A DNA stretch of 56,390 nucleotides from JANPLG01 sp964609085 (GCA_964609085.1 CAZSRZ010000017.1:1-56390); one strand, 5' to 3'. Counted from the first letter of the stretch, positions 35,050 through 43,941 are shown. Program-made: numbers and translations. Notes: generated by a model not told the origin, from the sequence alone.

Positions 35050-38000
35050 CTACGGACGCGGCTGCACCAGGGGCACCCGCAGTCGCCGCGCGGCCAGAGG
35101 AACGCATGGTTCCTGTTCCGCCTCATTGCGGCCCGCCTGCTTCATCAACTCGGCAACCCCGTCCGGAACGGCGAACGTGAGTGCGTTGAAGTGGATGTTG
35201 CCGTCCTTGGCGAGACTCTCGTCGTTCAGCGCCTTGAGCAGCGAGTAGGTGAACGCCCCGTGTCCCCACTCTTCCGCTTCGTAGGAGTACTCCCTGGCAC
35301 CGCTGGATGCGAGCAAGAAGACGCCGTTGCCGACCTCAATCGCGAGGTCGTCGTTGCGCCCCTGGAGCCCGCCGCTGTGGCAGGAGTCCACGAAGAGGAA
35401 GACAGCCCTGGCCTCCAGTTGGGCACCGAGCGCGTCTCGAAGCTCGCTGCCGGGGAGGCTGGTGCGTGGAATGTCTTTCAGGTCCAGGTCATGCGTGGCG
35501 AAGAAGTACTTCCCGTCCTTGCTCACGCCGTGGCCGCTGAGGAAGATGACAACCGTGTCCTTTTTGCCCGGTCGCACGCTGTCCTGTAGCCACTTCAGCC
35601 CGGACCGCAGATTGGCCGAGGTCGCCTGGTCGTTCACGTAGGACTTGCAGACCACGCTCGCATACAGCGGGGGCCCTTCCTTCTGGAAGCGGGCGGCCAG
35701 GCTCTGGGCGTCGATGGCGGGGAAGCGCAGATCCTTGAATCCCTTTCCGTCGGAGTTGCGATACTTGCTCACGCCCACGGTCAGCACATAGAGGTTCCCG
35801 GGGGTCGACCCGGTCTCCAACTGCGCCCGCTTGAGCACCAGGTCAACCGGACTGCTCTGCAGGTTGCTGTCGTCGTGGGCGATCACCGTGATCCGTGATT
35901 CCTCACTATCGGGAGGCTGGAAGCGGAAGGTGAACCGCTTGAGCACCTTGTGATTTGCGTCAAGGTCCTTGGCGAGGAACTCGATGGGCTTCGCCCCCAG
36001 TTCGATCGGCTTGGCGGAGAAGTCCAACGGCTTCGCGGAGAGTTCGATCGGCTTGGCCGACAACTCAATCGGTTTCGCGGACAGTTCGATCGGTTTGGCC
36101 GACAGCTCAATCGGTTTGGCTGCGACGGCCAACGGTTTCGCCCCGACGTCGATCGGCTTCGGCAGCATCTCGTGTATCTTGCCGTCCGCGAGCACACGGA
36201 ATTTGCCGTCAGTCGTCATCGGCTGCGCGACGATTTCGACCGGCTTCAGCAGCTCGATCGCTGCGGCGTTGCCGATTTGAAGTGCCTTGGCCCCCAGGTC
36301 GATCGGCTTGGCGTTGACCTCGATCGGCTTCGCTTCCGTGGTCGGGATCGGTCGGCCGTTGACCAGGATCTCCACGCTGCGCACGTCCTTGTCATCGCTG
36401 GCCTCAACCACCAAGGTGATCATCCGCGAGCGGGCCGGGTCCTCCGACTTCAGGCCGGCAAACCAGGCGTCCGGCGGGATGTCGCTGCTGCTGATGGCGC
36501 GAACGGTGATGGGCGCACGTCGAAGCGCCTGTTGCACGACGTCGGGCCGCCGGAACTCGCTGACGTAGCGCTCGGAGGGATAGAGCACGCCGTTCACGTT
36601 CCACTTGATGAAGGCGGCCGCGTTGGTCGAACAGTCGAAGTAGCCCTGGGGGGTGGCAACAAACCACTCGCTGGACTTCTTGCCTGGCGCGCCGCCCTCA
36701 CCCACGATCTCCGGCATCGGCATCAAGGTAGCCAGCACCTTGCCGCTGGATGGGTCGTGGATGGAGACCGCCGCTCCGGCGATGGAGACGGGTTTCACGA
36801 TGTCCGCCGAAAAGCTCTGCCCCATGGCGTCGCCCGCCAGGGTGGTCGGTCGGGCCGTCGCGACGTCCCACAGGATCACGCGACCGGTCATCGTCCGCGT
36901 GGCGGCTAGGCGGCCGTCCTGGGAGAAGCTAACCGCGGTCAGCCACATGTTTGGTACGGTGAGCAGCACTCGCTGCAGCCCCGACGTGGCATCCCAGATC
37001 CGCGCGGTGGAGTCGCTTCCGCCGGTGATCACTCGCTTGCCGTCGTTGGAGAAGGCAATGCTCTCCACCGTGGTGGCGTGCCCGATGAGCTGGCGGCGCT
37101 GCATTCCCGTGCGTGCGTCCCAGAGCCGGGCGGATCCGTCCTGGCTGCCTGTCGCCAGCACGGAGCCGTCCGGGCTGAAGGCGACGCTGGTGACCCAACC
37201 CTGGTGGCCGAGCATCGTTGCCCGGAGCTGTCCGGTCCCCAGATCGAAGACGCGAGTCGTGCCGTCACCGCCGCCGGCGGCGACCAGGCGGCCGTCCCGC
37301 GAGAAGGCGACGGACTGCACGCCCTGGCTGCCGGCCTGCGTGCTGGTCTTCATCACGCCGGTGCGCGAGTCCCAAATCTTGACGCTGTTGTCCCAGCTAC
37401 CCGTCGCGTACAGAGTGCCGTCCGGCGACGACGCCACCGCGGTGACCCAGTTGAGGTGGCCCCGCAGCGTAAGGAGCAGGCTGCCTGCCTGCGCATCCCA
37501 GACGCGGGCTGCGAAGTCCAGGCCGCCGGTGATGAGGCGGCTGCCGTCCGGGGTAAAGGTACTGGCCAGCACCGTCGCGGAATTGCCCCGAAGGCTGGTG
37601 CGTGTCGCACCGGAGGCGGTATCCCAGATGCGGGCGGTCGAGTCGTAGCTGCCGGTCGCCAGGCTCTTGCCGTCCGGAGAGAAGGCGAGGGTCCAGACGA
37701 GAGTGGAGTGGCCGCTGAGAGTGGCGCGGAGCTGCGCCCGTGCGACGTCCCAGAGCCGGGCGGTATTGTCCCAGGAGGCGGTCGCGAGAGTGGCGCCGTC
37801 CGGCGAAAACTCCATCTCCGTCAGTCGGTCGGTGTGGCTCGCGAGCGTCGCCGTGGATTGACCGGTAGCCACGTCCCAGAGGCGGGCGGTCTTGTCCCAG
37901 GAGCCGGTGGCGATCAGTTTTCCGTCGGGGGAGAACCGGACTGTCTGGACGGCCTGCTCGTGCCCGGTGAGCGTGCGGATGACCTTGCCGGTGCGGACAT

Positions 38001-38793
38001 CCCAGAGGCGGGCGGTCTTGTCGCCGCTGCCCGTCGCCAGCGTGGCGCTGTCCGGGGAGAAGGCAATGCTCCAGATCAGGCCGGCGTGCCCCGCCAGGGC
38101 GCGGACCGGCTGGCCGGTCTGTGCGTTCCAGATGCGCGCCGTGGCATCGGAGCTGCCCGTGGCCACGAACTTGCCATTGGGAGAGAAGGTCACGGTGCTA
38201 ATGACGTTGGAATGTCCCTTGAGGACGGCACCTGGTTTGCCCGACGTGGCATCCCACAACCGCGCGGTGTAGTCCCATGAGGCGCTGGCGAGAGTGCGAC
38301 CGTCTGGGGAAATCGCGAGGGCGTAGACTGGGGCCGTGTGGCCGCGAAGCACGCGGATCTGCGTGCCAGTGCCCGCGTCCCACATGCGGATCGTCCGATC
38401 CTGCCCGGCAGTGACCACTACCTTGTTGTTCTGGGCAAACACCACGCCCATCACCGGAGCAGTGTGGCCGACGAGGGATGCCCGGAGTTGGCCGGTCTGG
38501 GCGTCCCAGATTCGAGCAGTCAGGTCGTCGCTCCCGGTGGCGAGGCTCTTTCCATCGGTGGACCAGGCCACGCATGACACCGCACGACTGTGCCCGACCT
38601 GCAGCGCGAGGCTCGGACCGGTCGCGGCAGCCGCGGTGGCGTCGCTGCTTGCGGGGGGCGCGATGCCGGAGATGTACCCGGGCCTGGCCACAGGCTTCGT
38701 TGCGCTCGGTCTGGCGGCGAGGGCAGGCAGCGCAAGCAATGGTAGGCAGGCCAGGATAAGTCCCGGCACAGCCGGGCGCGAAAAGTGATTCAT
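35050..38793 (-). CDS. Secreted WD40-repeat protein with C-terminal caspase (C14) domain
   Basis: 1247 residues. A signal peptide (hydrophobic residues 11-26) is followed by fourteen consecutive WD40 repeats (about 62-645), enough for two seven-bladed propellers; most read F-S-P-D-G ... T-G-S-x-D-x-T-A-R-I/L-W-D. A linker region follows, then an Ig-like segment interrupted by a heptapeptide-repeat insert. The caspase-like peptidase domain starts near residue 995 and carries the dyad His1088 (L-S-G-H-G) and Cys1138 (D-S-C-H-S-G). Bacterial WD40-caspases of this type are suspected regulators of cell death or proteolytic signalling, but this one is exported by its signal. Start 38793 has GGAGG upstream. 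Confidence 0.93.
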   Translation of the reverse strand: MNHFSRPAVPGLILACLPLLALPALAARPSATKPVARPGYISGIAPPASSDATAAAATGPSLALQVGHSRAVSCVAWSTDGKSLATGSDDLTARIWDAQTGQLRASLVGHTAPVMGVVFAQNNKVVVTAGQDRTIRMWDAGTGTQIRVLRGHTAPVYALAISPDGRTLASASWDYTARLWDATSGKPGAVLKGHSNVISTVTFSPNGKFVATGSSDATARIWNAQTGQPVRALAGHAGLIWSIAFSPDSATLATGSGDKTARLWDVRTGKVIRTLTGHEQAVQTVRFSPDGKLIATGSWDKTARLWDVATGQSTATLASHTDRLTEMEFSPDGATLATASWDNTARLWDVARAQLRATLSGHSTLVWTLAFSPDGKSLATGSYDSTARIWDTASGATRTSLRGNSATVLASTFTPDGSRLITGGLDFAARVWDAQAGSLLLTLRGHLNWVTAVASSPDGTLYATGSWDNSVKIWDSRTGVMKTSTQAGSQGVQSVAFSRDGRLVAAGGGDGTTRVFDLGTGQLRATMLGHQGWVTSVAFSPDGSVLATGSQDGSARLWDARTGMQRRQLIGHATTVESIAFSNDGKRVITGGSDSTARIWDATSGLQRVLLTVPNMWLTAVSFSQDGRLAATRTMTGRVILWDVATARPTTLAGDAMGQSFSADIVKPVSIAGAAVSIHDPSSGKVLATLMPMPEIVGEGGAPGKKSSEWFVATPQGYFDCSTNAAAFIKWNVNGVLYPSERYVSEFRRPDVVQQALRRAPITVRAISSSDIPPDAWFAGLKSEDPARSRMITLVVEASDDKDVRSVEILVNGRPIPTTEAKPIEVNAKPIDLGAKALQIGNAAAIELLKPVEIVAQPMTTDGKFRVLADGKIHEMLPKPIDVGAKPLAVAAKPIELSAKPIELSAKPIELSAKPIELSAKPLDFSAKPIELGAKPIEFLAKDLDANHKVLKRFTFRFQPPDSEESRITVIAHDDSNLQSSPVDLVLKRAQLETGSTPGNLYVLTVGVSKYRNSDGKGFKDLRFPAIDAQSLAARFQKEGPPLYASVVCKSYVNDQATSANLRSGLKWLQDSVRPGKKDTVVIFLSGHGVSKDGKYFFATHDLDLKDIPRTSLPGSELRDALGAQLEARAVFLFVDSCHSGGLQGRNDDLAIEVGNGVFLLASSGAREYSYEAEEWGHGAFTYSLLKALNDESLAKDGNIHFNALTFAVPDGVAELMKQAGRNEAEQEPCVPLAARRLRVPLVQPRP
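35979..36165 (-). repeat. 21-bp repeats coding (A/G)KPI(E/D)(L/F/V)(S/G) heptads
   Basis: About nine in-frame copies of a 21-bp unit inside the WD40-caspase gene encode A-K-P-I-E-L-S and variants. The four central copies are nearly identical at the protein level but alternate at DNA level (TTCGATCGG / CTCAATCGG), hinting at duplication of a 42-bp pair. They lie in a loop of the Ig-like domain between the WD40 and caspase parts. More degenerate copies occur further upstream in the gene, to about 36340. Confidence 0.9.
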
Positions 38794-38870
38794 CAAGTTA
38801 GCCTCCGGCCCACACGCGGTGCCGCGACTCCACTCGCCCGAAGGGGGATGGGCAGGGGGTCTCTGCCGCG

Positions 38871-38879
38871 ATATTACCA
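38871..38879 (-). promoter_or_regulatory. Weak extended -10 candidate for WD40-caspase gene
   Basis: On the minus strand TGG-TAATAT lies about 78 bases upstream of the ATG. No convincing -35 is present. The site is downstream of a weak hairpin that could end the cyclase-STAND transcript, so the caspase gene may have its own promoter. Confidence 0.3.
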
Positions 38880-38906
38880 CGGCGGGCGCACACCCTCACA
38901 CTAACT

Positions 38907-38930
38907 GCCTGTGAAACCGGTAACAGGCAA
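38907..38930 (-). terminator. Weak hairpin after cyclase-STAND gene
   Basis: A 7-bp perfect stem (TGCCTGT / ACAGGCA) with a 10-base loop, about 20 bases after the stop of the cyclase-STAND gene on the minus strand. The downstream side reads GTTAGTGT, only weakly T-rich. It may be an attenuator or partial terminator. Confidence 0.35.
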
Positions 38931-38951
38931 GCCCTCGGCTCGTATCGGCGC

Positions 38952-41534
38952 TTAGATCCGGTCTTCCCAGGGGATCATGGCCGCCGCGGCACACACCTCC
39001 CGCCATGCCAGGTCATCTTGACCCCCCCGCAGCAGGGCCGTCTGCTCGTGCACGTAGGCTTCGTAGGGAGACTGCAGGCTGGAGAAGAGCCTGGCGGCGT
39101 GCGAGAAGAACGTGAGGGCGGTGGATTCGTCTTTCTCGGCAGCGGCGACCTCACCGAGGTTTGTCAACATCACGGCGATCCCGAACCGGTCGCGCAGGGC
39201 TCGATGGATCTTCAGGGAGTCGAGGTAGCGCTCCCGTGCTTCGGCCAGATCTTTGCTCTGGTGGGCGAGGACGCCCAGGTTGCCCAGCGTTTCGGCCTCG
39301 CCGCGTGCATCACCCGCAGCACGGCGGTGCTGCAGGGCTTCGCCGTAGAGTCGCACCGCTTCGTGGTATTCGCCGCGGGAGGCGGCTGCCCGCGCGAGAT
39401 TGTGCAGCGGCAGGCCCCGGCGCCAGTGGTCGCGTGCGTCGAGCAGTTCCAGGGATTCGCTGAAGAGGGAGTTGGCGCGATCCCCGTCCCCCGCGTCGAG
39501 TGCCAGGAGCCCCAGCATGTTCAGCGCCTCGGCGGTGCCCCGGGGTTCGCCAACTTCACGCCGGAGCCTCAGGCTCGTCTCCGCGCAGCGAGCCGCCTGC
39601 TCACGCTCCCCCTGGTCCAGCAGCAGACCCGCCAGAGCCAGTTCCAGGCTGGCGGCAAGCGATCGCTCGTCGCCCTGCGGCGAGGTCAGTGTCGCCAGCC
39701 CCGTTTCGAGTGACTCGCGAGCTTCAGTCCAGAACCCGCGTCGGTACTGATACTGGTACAGCGCCAGCGCCAGGCGGGGCGCCAGGCGACGGTCGTCGCG
39801 CTCCGAGGTGTAGTGCAAGGCCCCCAGCAGGTTGAATACGGAAGCGGTCAGTTCGTCCAACGCCTGCGCCTCGCCTCGCGTCCGCATCCGCACGGCACGT
39901 TTCTCGGCGAATTTGGCGAAGTGATCGGCGTGTCGTTGGTGGACTGCGTCAGCATCCAATCCCACCTCCTGGAGCTTTTCCGCGGCGTACTCGCGCACGT
40001 ACTCCAGCATCTGGTAGCGCGTCTCCTGGGTGGCTGCGTCGGTTTCCGTGCGGAGCAAGGACTGCCGGCGCAATTCCATCACGCCCTCCAGCACGTCGAA
40101 CGCCTCGCAGACTTCCTCGGCGTCGGCGAGCGTGAATCCGCCGGAGAACACCGAGACCTGCGCGAAGAGGCTGCGGTCGTCTTCGGTCAGGAGATCGTAG
40201 GACCAGTCAATGGCACCTCGCAGCGCCCGCTGCCGGTCCGGAAGCTCGGGTGATCGGGTCTGCAGGATGCGGAACCGCTCACTCAGGCGGCTCGTGATCT
40301 CACGGGGGCTCATCGCCACGATTCGCCCTGCGGCGAGCTCGATGGCCAGTGGGACTCCCTCAAGTCGTCGGACTAGCTCGGAGATATCCTGACTGTTCTC
40401 CGGCGTGATGATGAAATCTGCCTTCCGGCTTCGTGCCCGCTCGACGAAGAGCACCTCGCCGTCGGTCTGCGGCAGCGGCTGGATTTCGACAACTCGTTCG
40501 AGCTGCAACTCCAGTGGCCTGCGTGAAGTGACAAGGATGCGGACGCGCGGGGCAGCTTGCAGGATCTCGTTGATCCCGCGCGGCGCATCCGGCATCTGCT
40601 CCGTGTTGTCCAGGATCAGCAGCAGCTCGCGCTCTCGGAGAAAACTCAGCACCTGCTGCCGGACCGATTGCTGCGGGAGCAAACTGAGGGAGAGCGCGGC
40701 CGCAATACGGTCGAACATCGCGTCCGCCGTCCGTGCCTCCTCCACCTCGACCCACCAGACCCCGTGCTCATAGTCGTGGAGCGACCGGTCCCCCAACTGG
40801 AGGGACAGCCGTGTTTTCCCCATGCCGCCGAAGCCGAGGAGGGTGACCAGTCGGGTGCTGGGTCGCTGGATCAGTTTACGGAGTTCGGCGATTTCAGTCG
40901 CCCGCCCGATGAAAGTCCCTGTCTGTGCCGGGAGATTGGTCCTGGTGGACTCGGCTGTGCGTATCGGAGGGAATTCACGGGCGGGGACACGAGCGTGAAG
41001 GACGGCGTGGATGTTCTCGGGCTGGTCTTCCAGCCCGCGCAGTCGATGGGTGCCAAGGTCCTCGAAGTGGACATCCTCGCCCAGTGCGCCCTGGATCACC
41101 TCCATCGTGGCGGCGGAGATCAGTGTCTGCCCGCCGTGTCCGGCGGAAGAGATTCGGGCGGCCCGATTCACTACGGGACCGAAGTAGTCGGGTCGGCCGG
41201 CGGGGTCGTAGCCCAGGAACGGCTCGCCGGTGTGCATGCCGATGCGCACCAGAATCTCGTCCACCCCGTTCGGCCAGCTCTCCTCGTGCAGGGCCGCCTG
41301 AATATCCACCGCGCAGCGCACGGCATCCGTCCCGCGGGCGAAGGCGAGCATAAAGGAGTCGCCGCCGCTTTTTACTTCGTAGCCGCCCCAGCGGTCGACC
41401 AGTTCCCGAATCAATGCGTTGTGCCGGTCCAGGATCGGCCGAAAGGTGTCCCCCAGCCGCTCCCAGAGTTGTGTCGATCCCTGGATGTCGGTGAACACCA
41501 GGGTGATGACGCCACTCGGCACATTCTCAGGCAT
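38952..41534 (-). CDS. Class III cyclase - STAND NTPase - TPR signalling protein
   Basis: 860 residues, domains in order. Residues 1-180 are a class III adenylate/guanylate cyclase domain with metal Asp16 (FTDIQGST) and Asp59 (SGGDSF), substrate Lys55, and transition-state Asn123 and Arg127 (VVNRAAR), so it may be active. Residues about 205-480 form a STAND-type ATPase with P-loop GFGGMGKT at 234-241, Walker B LLILD near residue 308 and TSRR. From about 540 on there are TPR-like helices. This architecture is common in Actinobacteria and Chloroflexi as sensor-regulators of unknown ligand. Start 41534 matches the family N-terminus and sits in a 13-bp tandem repeat. The WD40-caspase gene follows downstream after 158 bases. 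Confidence 0.93.
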   Translation of the reverse strand: MPENVPSGVITLVFTDIQGSTQLWERLGDTFRPILDRHNALIRELVDRWGGYEVKSGGDSFMLAFARGTDAVRCAVDIQAALHEESWPNGVDEILVRIGMHTGEPFLGYDPAGRPDYFGPVVNRAARISSAGHGGQTLISAATMEVIQGALGEDVHFEDLGTHRLRGLEDQPENIHAVLHARVPAREFPPIRTAESTRTNLPAQTGTFIGRATEIAELRKLIQRPSTRLVTLLGFGGMGKTRLSLQLGDRSLHDYEHGVWWVEVEEARTADAMFDRIAAALSLSLLPQQSVRQQVLSFLRERELLLILDNTEQMPDAPRGINEILQAAPRVRILVTSRRPLELQLERVVEIQPLPQTDGEVLFVERARSRKADFIITPENSQDISELVRRLEGVPLAIELAAGRIVAMSPREITSRLSERFRILQTRSPELPDRQRALRGAIDWSYDLLTEDDRSLFAQVSVFSGGFTLADAEEVCEAFDVLEGVMELRRQSLLRTETDAATQETRYQMLEYVREYAAEKLQEVGLDADAVHQRHADHFAKFAEKRAVRMRTRGEAQALDELTASVFNLLGALHYTSERDDRRLAPRLALALYQYQYRRGFWTEARESLETGLATLTSPQGDERSLAASLELALAGLLLDQGEREQAARCAETSLRLRREVGEPRGTAEALNMLGLLALDAGDGDRANSLFSESLELLDARDHWRRGLPLHNLARAAASRGEYHEAVRLYGEALQHRRAAGDARGEAETLGNLGVLAHQSKDLAEARERYLDSLKIHRALRDRFGIAVMLTNLGEVAAAEKDESTALTFFSHAARLFSSLQSPYEAYVHEQTALLRGGQDDLAWREVCAAAAMIPWEDRI

Positions 41535-41579
41535 TCGGATCAGGCATTCGGATCAGGCATTTGGATCAGGCATCTGGGT
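41528..41579. repeat. 13-bp tandem repeat (CAGGCATTCGGAT) at cyclase-STAND start
   Basis: Four tandem units, the first two identical and the next two diverging by one to three bases. Each unit contains CAT, so on the minus strand each carries an ATG. The first unit supplies the likely start codon of the cyclase-STAND gene at 41534. The unit length, 13, is not a multiple of three, so a change in copy number would shift which ATG is in frame, and upstream ATGs meet early stops. Confidence 0.85.
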
Positions 41580-41834
41580 CAGGAGTTCGGCTTCAGCGAA
41601 TGGGGGTTCGGAGGCGCGCTGCCTGTGGCCTAGTTACGTTACCGTTTCCGGGCGGGTTCCCTCCACCGACGGCGAACCCTTCGACCGCTCCCAATCTCAC
41701 TCCGCCAAAGTTTCGCCTACTTCCGGGCGTTCGACGAGTGATTATCTCGTCGACACCTGTCCGAGATGACCAGGGGGTGAAGGGATTCCGGACGGGGTGG
41801 CCCCCGGGAGGACGCGGCATGGGGCAAGTCCCGC
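41580..41834. other. Gene-poor interval upstream of cyclase-STAND and tRNA
   Basis: Between the divergent cyclase-STAND start and the tRNA promoter I see no supported gene. Short open frames here lack ribosome sites and recognisable protein pattern. No clear promoter for the cyclase-STAND gene was found in it. Confidence 0.5.
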
Positions 41835-41863
41835 TTGACGCGCTCCCCCACGAATGCTAATCT
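41835..41863 (+). promoter_or_regulatory. Promoter of initiator tRNA gene
   Basis: TTGACG at 41835-41840, 17-bp spacer, TAATCT at 41858-41863 with TGC extension. A transcript would start near 41870, leaving a leader of about 27 bases before the tRNA. It has the same layout as the proS promoter. Confidence 0.75.
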
Positions 41864-41896
41864 CACAGCCGTTGACCACCCGGTCGCGCACCACGT

Positions 41897-41973
<77 letters not shown>

Positions 41974-41985
41974 TCATCATCTGGC

Positions 41986-42024
41986 TCGGCCGGGCAGACC
42001 CCTACATCAGGTCTGCCCGGCCGA
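41986..42024. terminator. Bidirectional terminator shared by tRNA and isomerase gene
   Basis: A perfect 15-bp stem (TCGGCCGGGCAGACC and complement) with a 9-base loop. The loop holds the stop codon of the isomerase gene on the other strand (42002-42004), so the right arm codes the last residues of that protein. It lies 12 bases after the tRNA. Confidence 0.8.
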
Positions 42025-42865
42025 ACTGCGTGTACCCGGCCTGCAGGGCGACAGGCCTCAGGTAGAGCAGGTCGGCACGCGTCTGCACCAGCAACTCCTC
42101 GGTGCACAGGTCGCGCCAACTATGGGCCCCCTGATACTCACTGTGGAGACTCAGCACATCGTTCCAGCCGAGGGTGTGCAGGCAGGCGAATACCTCGGGC
42201 CAGCGCACCATACCGTCGGCGAGGGGTGCCATTTTGTAAACCCACCGGCCGGAAGCGGCATCACGGAAGGGCGCCAGGCTCTTCACCGCCACCATGGCCA
42301 GGTATCCCTGCAGTAGATCGATGGCCTGCATCCACCCGCTCTCGGCACCTTCCAGAGTGAGGTGGCCCGGGTCGAGATAGGCTCCCACCCACCGCGGGTC
42401 GCGCCCCTGCAAGAGGGCGAGCATCCCCGCAGCCGTCGCGCTGAGGAAGCGGTCGGAGTGCGTGTGCACGCAGACGCGGACGTCGTGTCGCCGCGCGAGC
42501 GCCTCAAGGCCGTCGAGCTGGCGTCGAGCCGCACTGAGCTGATCGTGGAGGTTGCCAAATCCGGAATAGCGCCAGTAGCCTAGCTTCAGCCGCCGCACGC
42601 CGCATCGAGCGGCGGTCGCCACCACCGCCTCTGCGTGCTCGTCTTCGCACGACGTCAATCCTGTCGTGATCATGGGGAGCGTCATTCCGCAAGCCGCCAG
42701 CGCCGCCACCGCCGATGGCAGCGCCGACTCGACCTCCGCGGGCTCCACGTGACCGCCGGGTCGAACGGTGAGGTCCAGCCCTTCGAACCCCAATCCACGC
42801 GCCGCCTCGCCGGCTTCCCGGACCGGCATCGGCCACAGGTGCTTGGAAAACATGACGAGTTCCAT
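42002..42865 (-). CDS. Sugar phosphate isomerase/epimerase-like TIM barrel (I)
   Basis: 287 residues, xylose isomerase-like (AP endonuclease 2) TIM barrel. The strand-end metal and ligand positions look like VCVHTHSD (about residues 130-137), AYLDPGHL, VAVKS and LSLHSEY, that is, Glu/Asp/His positions only partly typical. Such enzymes act on sugars, inositols or hydroxypyruvate. AGGAG precedes the ATG. It is the last gene of a four-gene minus-strand unit with another barrel of the same superfamily 26 bases upstream and two mini zinc ribbons. The substrate is unknown. Confidence 0.85.
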   Translation of the reverse strand: MELVMFSKHLWPMPVREAGEAARGLGFEGLDLTVRPGGHVEPAEVESALPSAVAALAACGMTLPMITTGLTSCEDEHAEAVVATAARCGVRRLKLGYWRYSGFGNLHDQLSAARRQLDGLEALARRHDVRVCVHTHSDRFLSATAAGMLALLQGRDPRWVGAYLDPGHLTLEGAESGWMQAIDLLQGYLAMVAVKSLAPFRDAASGRWVYKMAPLADGMVRWPEVFACLHTLGWNDVLSLHSEYQGAHSWRDLCTEELLVQTRADLLYLRPVALQAGYTQFGRADLM

Positions 42866-42891
42866 CGGAGACTCCTGAAACGCGGACCGAC

Positions 42892-43941
42892 CTACCCGGC
42901 CGCCAGAAAACCACCCATCAGCGCATGCAGGTGCCGAGCGCTTGCGACGGACTGACTCCTCTCGTACTCCATCACCGACTCGGGCGGCATCCCCACCTCG
43001 ACCGGCGTCTGCCAGGGTGCCTCGGGCGGCTGCGTCTGCTCCTGCAGCAGCCGCAGCACCGGCAGTAGGTCAATGACCGGGCGCTCTCTATGCCCGGCCC
43101 ACCAGCCCCGATCCAGCCAGGGAATCAGCCGGGCATGGTGCGCCGCCAACTCGAGGCTTAACGAGACGGGGTGCGGCGCCGCTTCGGCAAGGGCGAGCAT
43201 CTCCGCAAAGTCGATGACTCCCTCGCCGAGTGCGCACCGAACCAGTCGAACTCCCCTGGGGCCAGGATGGAGCCGGTAATCTTTCAGGTGCATGTGCCGG
43301 AGATGGGGGGCGACGCTGCGGGCGAACGCGGTTGGCTCTTCCATCACCGCCAGTGGGTTTCCGGTGTCCAGGGTGATCCCGACGGCAGGTGAGCCGATCT
43401 CGTCACACAGTTCCAGCAGATCCCCCGAGTCGGCGTCCTGATGATTCTCCACCGCGATCCTGATCCCCAGTCGCTCCGCCCGGTCTGCCGCCTCGGCCAG
43501 CACGGCCCGGCATGCCCGCAGTTGATCGGGCCACAGCAACCCAGCCGAGGTCCGCTGACGTCGGTCCCCGCAGAGAAGGTCCGAAAGGATGCAGCGGACG
43601 ACCGTCGCCCCGAGGTCGTTGGCCAGATCGAGTTCGTCCAACAATCGCCCGGCCAGCACGGGCGAACCCCCGATCACGAAGCCCAGTCCGAGCCGTTCGC
43701 CCGACTCGCGGAGAGCCCGCACCCCGCCTGGCGCCTGCTGGATGAGGCGGGGCGGTATCTCGACGCCTGACAGCCCGAGCTCGGCGGCGTAGTTGAGCAG
43801 CCCAATCGGATCGAGGCGATCCTCGCCATCCATGGTCTCGGTGGAAGGCACCAGGCCGCAAGTCCACGTGAGGCCGAAGGCGCACAGCGCGACCGGAAGC
43901 CGCCCTGTGACTTGCTCGGCCGCACCCGGCGGTACGATCAC
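42892..43941 (-). CDS. Sugar phosphate isomerase/epimerase-like TIM barrel (II)
   Basis: 349 residues, same superfamily as the downstream gene. It has the clear metal set: Glu in IAVENHQD, Asp in ITLDTGNPL, His in RHMHLKDY and Glu in LSLEL. This resembles functional isomerases and epimerases more closely than its neighbour. The GTG start follows GGAGAAGTGGA and overlaps the previous stop by four bases (GTGA). A C-terminal extension of about 60 residues (after residue 290) follows the barrel. It probably works in the same pathway as barrel I. No kinase, transporter or dehydrogenase for a sugar route is beside it. Confidence 0.87.
   Translation of the reverse strand: MIVPPGAAEQVTGRLPVALCAFGLTWTCGLVPSTETMDGEDRLDPIGLLNYAAELGLSGVEIPPRLIQQAPGGVRALRESGERLGLGFVIGGSPVLAGRLLDELDLANDLGATVVRCILSDLLCGDRRQRTSAGLLWPDQLRACRAVLAEAADRAERLGIRIAVENHQDADSGDLLELCDEIGSPAVGITLDTGNPLAVMEEPTAFARSVAPHLRHMHLKDYRLHPGPRGVRLVRCALGEGVIDFAEMLALAEAAPHPVSLSLELAAHHARLIPWLDRGWWAGHRERPVIDLLPVLRLLQEQTQPPEAPWQTPVEVGMPPESVMEYERSQSVASARHLHALMGGFLAAG

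Noticed and set aside
35950..38280. Long plus-strand frames, including one with repeated RLGRQLNRF segments
   Set aside because: They are shadows of the heptad and WD40 repeats of the caspase gene on the minus strand; repeats in one frame produce repeats in the others.
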